Positions 1 through 5,307 are shown, numbered from the stretch's first letter. The stretch is 6,775 nucleotides of DNA from Kiloniellales bacterium (GCA_030067055.1 JASJAL010000382.1:1-6775), one strand, 5' to 3'. A program made the numbers and translations. Notes: generated by a model not told the origin, from the letters alone.

Positions 1-181
1 GATCTATCGTTAACCCATATTTCACGACCTTTGTGTTCAAATTTGCCGACCGCTCAGAGACTTCGCCTTTCTTTAAGTTTACGGCGACTGTTTTTGGGCC
101 CGAGCCGGGTCCGCGATGGTTTCGGCACGAGCGCAAGATCGATCACAGCGACTGCTGATGATGACCAGGAGATACAGGTAG
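1..181. other. Upstream region of the ParA operon
   Basis: No convincing gene lies here; the short open frames on both strands match no family I know. The first 95 bases or so are clearly richer in A/T than the coding sequence that follows, as expected of a promoter region, but no -35/-10 pair stands out. A GC-rich inverted repeat sits at 96-112 (7-bp arms with one G-T pair, 3-base loop) just after a run of five T. The 7-mer GCGACTG occurs at 84-90 and again at 148-154. AGGAG at 168-172 serves the ParA gene. The operon promoter and any autoregulatory operator for the ribbon-helix-helix partner would be expected here. Confidence 0.4.
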
Positions 182-880
182 ATGCTAGTTCTGGCATTCG
201 CATCGCAGAAAGGCGGTTGTGGCAAGACCACACTGGCCGCACATGTCGCCGTTCAAGCCGAGCGAAGGGGCGCCGGTCCGGTCGCAGTGATCGACACCGA
301 CCCGCAGGGCAGCCTCGCCGATTGGTGGAACGAGCGAGTCGATGACTATCCGGCTTTCGCCCACACCTACGTATCACGGCTGGTCCAGGACCTGCATCGG
401 ATGCGCAGCGCCGGCGTCAAGCTTCTGGTCATTGACACGCCGCCCGCGATCACCAGCACGATCGAGCAGGTGATTCAGGTCGCCGACCTGGTTGCTATCC
501 CGACCCGGCCCAGCCCGCACGACCTGCGCGCCGCCGGTGCCACGGTCGATCTGGTCGAGTATTGCAACAAGCCGCTGGTCTTCGTGATCAACGGCGCTAC
601 GCCGCGGGCGCGGATCACGGCAGAGGCCGCGATCGCGCTGTCCCAGCACGGCACGGTGGCGCCGGTCACCCTCCACCAGCGCACGGATTTCGCGGCCTCG
701 ATGATCGATGGCCGTACGGTGATGGAGCTCGACGAGAACTGCCCCTCCGCGGTCGAGATTGCCCAGCTTTGGGACTATCTGGCCGACCGGCTGGACAAGC
801 TCTCGGCCAGCGCCGGCCAGGAACAGGGCCTTCGTCAGGGCAACATGCATCCCGGCATGCGCGCCGGGACGGTGAGGTAG
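182..880 (+). CDS. ParA-family ATPase, small type Ib-like (ParF/PpfA type)
   Basis: This is a 232-residue P-loop ATPase of the ParA/MinD superfamily. Such proteins form ATP-dependent dimers on the nucleoid and position plasmids, chromosome loci or protein complexes. Visible motifs are the deviant Walker A KGGCGKTT at residues 10-17 with the signature lysine K10, the Walker A' segment IDTDPQGS with D38 and D40, and Walker B LLVIDTPP with D85. IPTRPSPHDLRAAG at 107-120 also fits the family. The protein begins directly at the first beta strand, so it lacks the N-terminal HTH of large type Ia ParA proteins and has the size of ParF-like proteins. The C-terminal tail after residue 208 does not look like a MinD membrane-targeting helix. 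The ATG is preceded by AGGAG at 168-172. The gene ends 2 bases before a ribbon-helix-helix gene, suggesting translational coupling. The family is clear; the cargo is unknown. It could be an orphan ParA that positions a protein complex rather than DNA. Confidence 0.93.
   Translation: MLVLAFASQKGGCGKTTLAAHVAVQAERRGAGPVAVIDTDPQGSLADWWNERVDDYPAFAHTYVSRLVQDLHRMRSAGVKLLVIDTPPAITSTIEQVIQVADLVAIPTRPSPHDLRAAGATVDLVEYCNKPLVFVINGATPRARITAEAAIALSQHGTVAPVTLHQRTDFAASMIDGRTVMELDENCPSAVEIAQLWDYLADRLDKLSASAGQEQGLRQGNMHPGMRAGTVR
871..877 (+). promoter_or_regulatory. Shine-Dalgarno that selects the TTG start at 883
   Basis: GGTGAGG lies 5 bases before TTG 883 and overlaps the last codons of the upstream ParA gene. 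It is the main reason to choose the non-standard TTG start over GTG 913, and it suggests the two proteins are made in a coupled ratio. Confidence 0.6.
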
Positions 881-882
881 TC

Positions 883-1278
883 TTGAAAGCCGCTCGCCTC
901 CGCAGCGACCACGTGGTCCGCAAGGGCGCCGCATCGCGGCGCCAACCGGCGCCGTCCAAGGTGGTGCGCCTGGAGGATGCAGTGGCCCGGGCCCGCGCAA
1001 ACGCGAAGCCGCCGGTCGCTGCCACGCCAGCTCCGCAGGCGGGCGCCAGCGCAGCCGCGGCAGCAAAGCCCGCAGACCAGCGTAGCAGCGAGGTTCGGCT
1101 TTCGCTTCGCCTGGACGGCGAGTTGCACCGCCGACTCAAGCTGGTCGCGGCCTGCCGCCAGGAAACTCTGCAGGAGATCATGGCCAGCGCCGTCGAGCGC
1201 TATCTGCGCGACACCGGCCCGGAAACGCTCACCGAGTTGACCGCGCTTCTGGCCGGAGATCATGGAGAGGAAAACTAA
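883..1278 (+). CDS. Ribbon-helix-helix DNA-binding protein, putative ParA partner (ParG-like)
   Basis: This 131-residue protein starts at TTG 883, backed by a GGTGAGG Shine-Dalgarno at 871-877 that lies inside the end of the ParA gene. GTG 913 is the next candidate start. Residues 1-42 are basic (R5, R7, R13, K14, R19, R20), and 43-63 form an Ala/Pro-rich flexible linker. Residues 70-108 read as a ribbon-helix-helix fold: a beta strand EVRLSLRL (70-77), helix A about 78-91, and helix B about 95-108 ending in SAVERYLRD. Proteins of this shape (ParG, Omega, CopG) bind DNA as dimers, and ParG also stimulates ParF ATPase through an arginine in its mobile N-terminal tail. A matching role for the basic tail here is inference. 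Position right after the ParA gene supports a centromere-binding or adaptor role, with likely autoregulation. The fold is inferred from sequence pattern only, and the C-terminal 20 residues are acidic and unassigned. Confidence 0.8.
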   Translation: MKAARLRSDHVVRKGAASRRQPAPSKVVRLEDAVARARANAKPPVAATPAPQAGASAAAAAKPADQRSSEVRLSLRLDGELHRRLKLVAACRQETLQEIMASAVERYLRDTGPETLTELTALLAGDHGEEN

Positions 1279-1282
1279 CGCC

Positions 1283-1345
1283 ATGTTCCGATCGCGCCCA
1301 GCGGCGGTCCGCGAGACGGCCGAAACCCACAGTTCAGCGAAATAG
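1283..1345 (+). CDS. Possible 20-residue leader ORF (weak)
   Basis: A 20-codon frame starting ATG 1283 and ending TAG 1343-1345 fills most of the gap between the ribbon-helix-helix gene and the PAS-like gene. GGAGAGG at 1264-1270 lies upstream, but its 12-base spacing is long and it sits in the end of the preceding gene. The predicted peptide (MFRSRPAAVRETAETHSSAK) matches nothing I recognise. It ends 10 bases before the next start codon, which itself has only a weak ribosome-binding site, so it could act as a translational relay. It may equally be chance. Confidence 0.2.
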   Translation: MFRSRPAAVRETAETHSSAK

Positions 1346-1355
1346 AGACCCGGCG

Positions 1356-2093
1356 ATGGACGAGAAGCACCTCCACCAACACGGCTCGGAGCCGGTGTCG
1401 GACGAACCCGCAGACGAGTTCGAGGACGACGCTGCAGAGGGCGCCGCTTCGCTGATCGGCATGCGGATCCGCCGTCGCTCGAGGCGCGGCGGCCAGCAAG
1501 GCTTCGCCAGCCCGGCGGCGCCGCGCGCGCCCGCCGGGTCGCAGGCGGGTGGTCCGGCCGGTCGTGCCGCACAGCCGCAGCCCGCGCCCCAGCAGGCGCC
1601 AGCGGCCGCCCGTCCGCAGACCCAGGGCCCGGTGGTTCAGGCCCCGGCGCCGGCACCCGGCACGCAGATGCGGCCGCAGGACATCGTTCGCTATTGGGAT
1701 CAGCTCCGGCAGGGCCGCCGCTTTCCTTCGCGGAGCGACCTCGACCCTGCCGAAATCGGCCGATATTGGCCAAACTCGATGCTGGTTCGCCGCAATCGAG
1801 ACAACAAGGGCTGGCAGCTAGAAACACAGTTCTCAGGGGGACTTCAGGCTGGATCGAACGGCTCTGCCATGAGCAAGGGCTCAGGGGCGGAGTGTGCATC
1901 GATGGTCACCGAGTGGATCCTTTCTCTGGGTCGCGAGGTCGCCAAACTAGGCAAGCCGCTACAGGACACCGAGGTCTTTCCGACGTCCGTCGGCGAGGTC
2001 CGCTACAACGTGATCGCTCTTCCCCTGAGTGAAAACCAGAACGAGATCGACCACGTCCTCTATCACCTCGTACCGGCCAACGAAGAACAGTAG
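1356..2093 (+). CDS. PAS_5-like domain protein with disordered N-terminus
   Basis: This is a 245-residue protein with three parts. Residues 1-30 are strongly acidic, 36-46 form a basic Arg cluster (RIRRRSRRGG), and about 50-105 form a Pro/Ala/Gln-rich linker that is probably disordered. From about 108 to 241 it resembles the PAS_5 family of Alphaproteobacteria. The diagnostic stretch is RYWDQLRQGRRFPSRSDLDP at 112-131, followed by EIGRYWPNSMLVRR (133-146), where PAS_5 proteins have an xxLPxxxLL segment. It ends with a strand-rich half including TSVGEVRYNVIALPL (210-224) and HVLYHLVP (233-240). No heme or flavin ligand can be assigned. The ATG has only a weak Shine-Dalgarno, so translation may depend on coupling to upstream genes. 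There is no signal peptide, so the protein is cytoplasmic. Position between a ParA cassette and a SPOR lipoprotein suggests an adaptor or sensor role, which is inference. The domain call rests on motif resemblance alone. Confidence 0.72.
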   Translation: MDEKHLHQHGSEPVSDEPADEFEDDAAEGAASLIGMRIRRRSRRGGQQGFASPAAPRAPAGSQAGGPAGRAAQPQPAPQQAPAAARPQTQGPVVQAPAPAPGTQMRPQDIVRYWDQLRQGRRFPSRSDLDPAEIGRYWPNSMLVRRNRDNKGWQLETQFSGGLQAGSNGSAMSKGSGAECASMVTEWILSLGREVAKLGKPLQDTEVFPTSVGEVRYNVIALPLSENQNEIDHVLYHLVPANEEQ

Positions 2094-2115
2094 ACGCGTA
2101 GTAGAGGACGACACC

Positions 2116-2226
2116 ATGCACACTTCAGCGCCCTGGGAGACGCGCAGACCGGCAACTTGGCCGCACGCTGGCCAAGCCACCGGACAGAACGCCAGATTTG
2201 CCCAGAACCAGGACCAAGACAGATGA
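2116..2226 (+). CDS. Possible 36-residue small ORF coupled to the lipoprotein gene
   Basis: ATG 2116 is preceded by AGAGGACG at 2103-2110, with GAGG 8 bases from the start, which is a better ribosome-binding site than several confirmed genes here have. The frame runs 36 codons and its TGA (2224-2226) overlaps the lipoprotein start (2223-2225) as ATGA, a classic coupling arrangement. The predicted peptide is hydrophilic, with two Trp and a Gln/Asn/Asp-rich end (FAQNQDQDR), and has no signal or membrane segment. Its third codon positions look less G/C-biased than those of the neighbours, which argues against strong selection as a protein. It could be a leader peptide or a chance frame. Confidence 0.35.
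   Translation: MHTSAPWETRRPATWPHAGQATGQNARFAQNQDQDR
2156..2176 (+). repeat. Inverted repeat in the leader of the lipoprotein gene
   Basis: CTTGGCC at 2156-2162 and GGCCAAG at 2170-2176 form perfect 7-bp arms around a 7-base loop. No T run follows, so it is not an intrinsic terminator. It could be an mRNA hairpin affecting expression of the lipoprotein, or a protein-binding site. Confidence 0.4.
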
Positions 2227-3950
2227 AAACGCCGACGAAACAGCGCATTTCCAAGATAGCGTTGCTCACCTGCCTGCTGACGCTGGCCGGCTGTGCAACC
2301 GGACAAGACACGCGCCAGGCAAGCAGCCCGGTCAAGGCCGAGGACAAGGCGGCGCAGCTCGTGGGCTATTGCCAGCGGCTCCAGCAGGAAGGTGACCTGG
2401 CCAACGCGGCCGGCTTCTGCGACCGGGCCCTGGAATACGATCCGACCAACAAGGTCGCGCTGCTGAGCCTGGCCCGCATCCTCGAGGAGCGCCGGGCGCC
2501 GCGCGAGGCGGCCCAGGCCTACCGCGCCATTCTGGTGCTGGAGCCGGACAACGCCGAAGCCCGCTATGGGCTGGGCAAGACCTACGTGGCGCTGGAACAG
2601 TACAAGCTCGCGCGCGAGCAGCTCGAGCTGGCCCTGCAGACCGGGAGCGATCCGCGGGTCTACAACACCCTCGGCGTCGTCCACGATCAGCTCGGCGACC
2701 ATGCCGCGGCGCAGGAGGTCTATCGTCGCGGCCTGAGCAGCGACTCGGACAACGTGCCGCTGCGTACCAACCTTGGCCTTTCCATGGTGCTCAGTGGACA
2801 GCATGCGGGGGGTCTTCAGCTGCTGCGCGAAGTCGCCGCCCTTCCCGACGCCGGCCCTGACACGCGCCAGGTTCTGGCCTTCGCCTACGCCATCGCCGGC
2901 GACATGGCGGCGGCCGAGGAGACCGCGTTGATCGACCTGCCGCAGGACGTGGCCCGCGCCAACCTGGCCTACTACGAGGGCCTGCGCGAGGCAGGGGTCG
3001 GCGATCCGCCGCCCCCGCCGCCGACCCCGAGCTTGGCCGAAGCCATGCCGGCCGACGACATGCCGATGGCCGATCCGGCCATGGCCGAAATGCCGGCGGT
3101 GCCGCTCTTCGATCCGGAGGTGGCCACGGCCATTGCTCTGTCAGACGCCGAGTCGGCGCAGCGGCCCTGGACCGAGTGGGGTCAGCTGCCGGACTACTCC
3201 AAGACCGTCGCCCAGCTCAATGCCTTGCACGGCGACCGGGAGGAGGCGCCTCAGCAGCCCTGGTCCCTGGCCAACCAGAGCCCGGCCGAGGGTCAGCAGC
3301 TGGCCATGGCCGAGACCGGCGCGAGCGACGTCCCCTCGATGTCTGCGGATATCGACTCGGCCGCCCTGCCGGAGGCCGGCACCGACGATCCCTACCTCTC
3401 CAGCCTGGAGAAGCTGCTCGCCGAGCTGCCGCCGGAAGACGGCGGTACGCAGGGTGGCATGATGGAATCCATGGAAGCCGAGGCCATGCCCGGCATGCAG
3501 GAGCCGGCCGTGGCACCTGAGCCGATGATGGCCCCAGAGCCGCAGATGGCTGGGAACACCAAAGCGGAGCCCGCCATGGCGCCCGCCACGCCGCCAAAGA
3601 AACCCGAGATGCAGATGGCCGAAAGCAAGCCGATGGCGGCTGCCATGGCCCCCGGCATGGCCAAGGGCGACAGCTTCTATGCCGTGCAGCTCGGCTCCTA
3701 CCGCAGCCCGGAGCAGGCGGCCAAGGGCTGGATGCAACTCCAGGCCAACGCCAACGACCTGCTGGGAAGCATGGACCCGGTCTTCACCAAGGCCGACTTG
3801 GGCTCCGAAAAGGGGATCTACTACCGCCTGCGGACCCAACCCAATGCCCGCGCCTCCGCCAAGGAGCTCTGCGGCGAGCTCTCCAAGCGCGGCATCGACT
3901 GCTTGGTGGTGAAGTCAAAGGCGCCCCAGTCGGACGTGACCTCCGGCTGA
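2223..3950 (+). CDS. TPR-repeat lipoprotein with C-terminal SPOR domain (TadD-like N-terminal half)
   Basis: This is a 575-residue lipoprotein precursor. Residues 1-24 form a lipoprotein signal: basic start, hydrophobic core IALLTCLLTL and lipobox LAGC with acylated Cys24. Ala at +2 gives no inner-membrane retention signal, so an outer-membrane fate is likely. Residues about 43-250 hold tandem TPR repeats, for example the two around 77-144 and NTLGVVHDQLGDHAAAQEVY at 148-167. This part resembles TadD-type pilus lipoproteins. Six prolines (262-267) open a long low-complexity, acidic, Met/Pro-rich linker to about 480. Residues 483-565 look like a SPOR domain: FYAVQLGSYRSPEQAA, YYRLRTQP, and a final helix-strand with C550 and C560. 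SPOR domains bind denuded glycan strands at the septum, so the protein probably marks division sites while its TPRs bind partners. ATG 2223 is chosen because it places the signal peptide at the N-terminus and has AGGA at 2210-2213. It is the last gene before a strong terminator. Confidence 0.9.
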   Translation: MKTPTKQRISKIALLTCLLTLAGCATGQDTRQASSPVKAEDKAAQLVGYCQRLQQEGDLANAAGFCDRALEYDPTNKVALLSLARILEERRAPREAAQAYRAILVLEPDNAEARYGLGKTYVALEQYKLAREQLELALQTGSDPRVYNTLGVVHDQLGDHAAAQEVYRRGLSSDSDNVPLRTNLGLSMVLSGQHAGGLQLLREVAALPDAGPDTRQVLAFAYAIAGDMAAAEETALIDLPQDVARANLAYYEGLREAGVGDPPPPPPTPSLAEAMPADDMPMADPAMAEMPAVPLFDPEVATAIALSDAESAQRPWTEWGQLPDYSKTVAQLNALHGDREEAPQQPWSLANQSPAEGQQLAMAETGASDVPSMSADIDSAALPEAGTDDPYLSSLEKLLAELPPEDGGTQGGMMESMEAEAMPGMQEPAVAPEPMMAPEPQMAGNTKAEPAMAPATPPKKPEMQMAESKPMAAAMAPGMAKGDSFYAVQLGSYRSPEQAAKGWMQLQANANDLLGSMDPVFTKADLGSEKGIYYRLRTQPNARASAKELCGELSKRGIDCLVVKSKAPQSDVTSG

Positions 3951-3979
3951 GCCGGCAAAGATACGCCAAGATCACGGCA

Positions 3980-4015
3980 ACGGCCGCCCGGTCTCCGGGC
4001 GGCCGTTTGCTTTTT
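3980..4015 (+). terminator. Rho-independent terminator of the ParA-to-lipoprotein unit
   Basis: Perfect 12-bp GC-rich arms (3980-3991 and 3995-4006) surround a TCT loop and are followed by TTGCTTTTT. It lies 29 bases after the lipoprotein stop, and no comparable terminator is visible between 182 and 3950, which supports a single transcription unit. Confidence 0.93.
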
Positions 4016-4085
4016 GCAGCTGCCGCGATCGGAGATATCAGAGTAATACTCGGCATACCGGTCAATTTTGCGAATATTGCCGAAC

Positions 4086-4153
4086 TTTTACTTCTTCTTA
4101 ATAGATATCTATTTGAAATACTAAAATAGTTTCCCATATCGGTTTTACTTCTT
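4086..4153 (+). repeat. Pair of 11-bp direct repeats (TTTTACTTCTT)
   Basis: Identical copies lie at 4086-4096 and 4143-4153, 57 bases apart start to start, bracketing the 14-bp palindrome and the imperfect inverted repeat. They may be paired binding sites. They could also be the ends of a small insertion, but no target duplication logic or mobile-element gene supports that. Confidence 0.5.
4100..4113. repeat. Perfect 14-bp palindrome, candidate operator
   Basis: AATAGATATCTATT reads the same on both strands. It lies about 80 bases before the orphan gene start, inside the AT-rich region and between two copies of an 11-bp direct repeat. Size and symmetry suit a dimeric repressor or activator; the binding protein is unknown. 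Confidence 0.5.
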
Positions 4154-4190
4154 GAGACCAGAATAAGAATAGATTGAGGCGACCGCAGTC

Positions 4191-4457
4191 ATGAATAAAT
4201 GGAGAGAGGAAACGAAAAAGGGGATCGCCGACCCGGGACGAGTCTCGGTGTTTTGGGATGCGACCTCGCGCGTGAGGCACAATCTGGCAGTTGCCATGGC
4301 CGAGCTGCGCACCGCGCAGCAGGACCGGGCCTTCTTCGCGACCACCCATGGGCTCGAGGCGGCGCCGGCCGAAGACCGGGTGACCGCTACGGCCGTCTCC
4401 CGGGCCGAGCCCTGCAGCCATCGCCGCGACGGCCCGCCGCCTGTCCCCGGCCTATAG
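4191..4457 (+). CDS. Small hypothetical protein (88 aa), insulated orphan gene
   Basis: I do not recognise this protein. It has 88 residues, a charged Lys/Arg/Glu-rich start (MNKWREETKKG), a probable helix around 27-48 (RVRHNLAVAMAELRTAQQDR), and a Pro/Arg-rich tail. It shows no signal peptide or membrane segment. Support for it being real comes from G/C-biased third positions after the first dozen codons, an AT-rich promoter-like region upstream, and its own terminator starting 41 bases after the stop. ATG 4191 is the first start after an in-frame TAG at 4170-4172. GAGG at 4176-4179 is a weak Shine-Dalgarno at a long 11-base spacing. The first codons are AT-rich (AAT AAA, AGA, AAA AAG), unlike the rest. 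Terminators on both sides imply independent, possibly tightly regulated transcription. Confidence 0.62.
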   Translation: MNKWREETKKGIADPGRVSVFWDATSRVRHNLAVAMAELRTAQQDRAFFATTHGLEAAPAEDRVTATAVSRAEPCSHRRDGPPPVPGL

Positions 4458-4497
4458 GGCTCCGGCCCGCAGAGCAGGACAACAACCCGCCGAAACA

Positions 4498-4531
4498 GAG
4501 GGCGGCCCGGAAAGGGCCGCCTTCATTTTTT
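4498..4531 (+). terminator. Rho-independent terminator between convergent genes
   Basis: Eleven-bp arms (4498-4508 and 4514-4524, one G-T pair) enclose a GGAAA loop and are followed by a six-T run at 4526-4531. It ends the orphan gene's transcript. The HAD gene converges on it with its stop only 6 bases away, so the same hairpin may also help stop the minus-strand transcript, although the T run on that strand is poor. Confidence 0.9.
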
Positions 4532-4536
4532 CGGGC

Positions 4537-5307
4537 CTAGAAGCTCTCCATCTGCACGGGCAATGCGGCGATGCTCGCCACCCGCAAGTCGGGCCGGATC
4601 CGAGGATGATCGCGGTCCACCGAAGTGAACTTGCCGGTCTCGACCTGGATTGCGCGGAGCCCGGCGGCCTGGGCACCGCCGATATCGGCCTCTATATCGT
4701 CGCCCACCATGGCCACCGCCTCGGCCTCGAGTTCCAGGTCGGCCAGGGCCAGTTCGAAGAAGGCTCGCGACGGCTTGCCGACGACCAGGGCCTCCCGGCC
4801 GCTGGCATATTCCAGCGCGGCCACGAAGGGCCCGAGGTCGAGGGCGATCTCGGTGCCGCGACGCGAGACCCGGTTCTTGTGCAAGGCGATCAGCCGCGCG
4901 CCGTCGCGCAGGAAGCCGAAAAGCTGATTCAACCGCTCCCAGGTGAAGTCCTTGTAGAGATCGCCCAGGACCACCGCCTCGGGCGCCTCATCGACCAGCT
5001 CGAAGCCGGCGAAGTCCTCGGCCAAGGACGGCGCCGCCGCCAGGTGCAGCTTTCGCAGGCCCTCAGCCTCGAGTGCCCGGGCCGCAGCCACCGGCGGCGT
5101 GAAGAGGGCCTCGGCCCCGAGCGGGATCCCGAGCCCTGCCAAACGCGCTGCGATCTCCCGCCGCGGCCGGGTCGTGGTGTTGGTCAGCCCGCGCAGCGCC
5201 AAGCTCCGGGCCTCAAGCGCCCGGACCGCTTCGACCGCACCCGGGATCGCCGCGTCCTCCTGGTAGAGCACGCCTTCGAGATCGAGAAGAATTCCCCGAA
5301 GCGCCAT
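4537..5307 (-). CDS. HAD-superfamily IIA hydrolase, LHPP/HDHD2-like
   Basis: This 256-residue phosphatase-type HAD protein is close in pattern to the LHPP/HDHD2 group of subclass IIA. Motif I is LLDLEGVLY with nucleophile D9. Motif II is TNTTT at 42-46, motif III is GKPS with K178, and motif IV is MVGDDIEADIGGAQAAG with D203, D204 and D208. It is followed by LRAIQVETGKF and DHPRIRPD, which resemble the LHPP/HDHD2 C-terminus. Residues between about 70 and 170 fit the C2 cap of this subclass. Length matches the family. An oddity is Glu11 where canonical HAD phosphatases have the second, acid/base Asp; LHPP and HDHD2 have Ser there. The substrate cannot be told; a small phosphorylated metabolite or phosphoramidate is plausible by family. 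ATG 5305-5307 has GGAG 6 bases upstream on the minus strand. The gene diverges from the decarboxylase and converges with the orphan gene, so it is probably monocistronic. Cytoplasmic. Confidence 0.9.
   Translation of the reverse strand: MALRGILLDLEGVLYQEDAAIPGAVEAVRALEARSLALRGLTNTTTRPRREIAARLAGLGIPLGAEALFTPPVAAARALEAEGLRKLHLAAAPSLAEDFAGFELVDEAPEAVVLGDLYKDFTWERLNQLFGFLRDGARLIALHKNRVSRRGTEIALDLGPFVAALEYASGREALVVGKPSRAFFELALADLELEAEAVAMVGDDIEADIGGAQAAGLRAIQVETGKFTSVDRDHPRIRPDLRVASIAALPVQMESF

Larger units (their letters stand above)
4016..4190. promoter_or_regulatory. AT-rich, palindrome-rich control region upstream of the orphan gene
   Basis: This stretch is strikingly AT-rich against its GC-rich surroundings. 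It contains an odd palindrome GAGTA-A-TACTC (4041-4051), a perfect 14-bp palindrome AATAGATATCTATT (4100-4113), and an imperfect inverted repeat at 4115-4133 with an ACTA-AAA-TAGT core. An exact 11-bp direct repeat TTTTACTTCTT (4086-4096 and 4143-4153) flanks the second and third palindromes. TAAAAT at 4122-4127 could serve as a -10 element, but no good -35 is at the right distance. I read it as promoter plus operator sites for the gene at 4191; no gene is evident in the region itself. Confidence 0.55.

Noticed and set aside
96..112. Hairpin as a transcription terminator of an upstream gene
   Set aside because: The T run precedes the hairpin instead of following it on the plus strand, and on the minus strand A residues follow.
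562..882. Upstream extension of the ribbon-helix-helix frame to ATG 562
   Set aside because: It would overlap most of the ParA gene in another frame; the segment lacks family resemblance, and TTG 883 has a good Shine-Dalgarno.
835..1899. 354-codon minus-strand open frame opposite the ribbon-helix-helix and PAS-like genes
   Set aside because: Spans two plus-strand genes and their gap, low-complexity Arg/Ala/Pro composition, no recognisable motif.
2157..2222. Longer N-terminus for the lipoprotein from TTG 2157
   Set aside because: It would bury the signal peptide 22 residues in; ATG 2223 puts the basic start and lipobox in the normal place.
1959..2804. 281-codon minus-strand open frame
   Set aside because: Runs across the PAS-like gene end and the lipoprotein TPR region; shadow of those coding frames.
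4086..4153. Direct repeats as ends of a miniature mobile element or attachment sites
   Set aside because: Copies are direct, only 11 bp, with no terminal inverted repeats, target duplication or integrase/transposase in view; regulatory sites are simpler.
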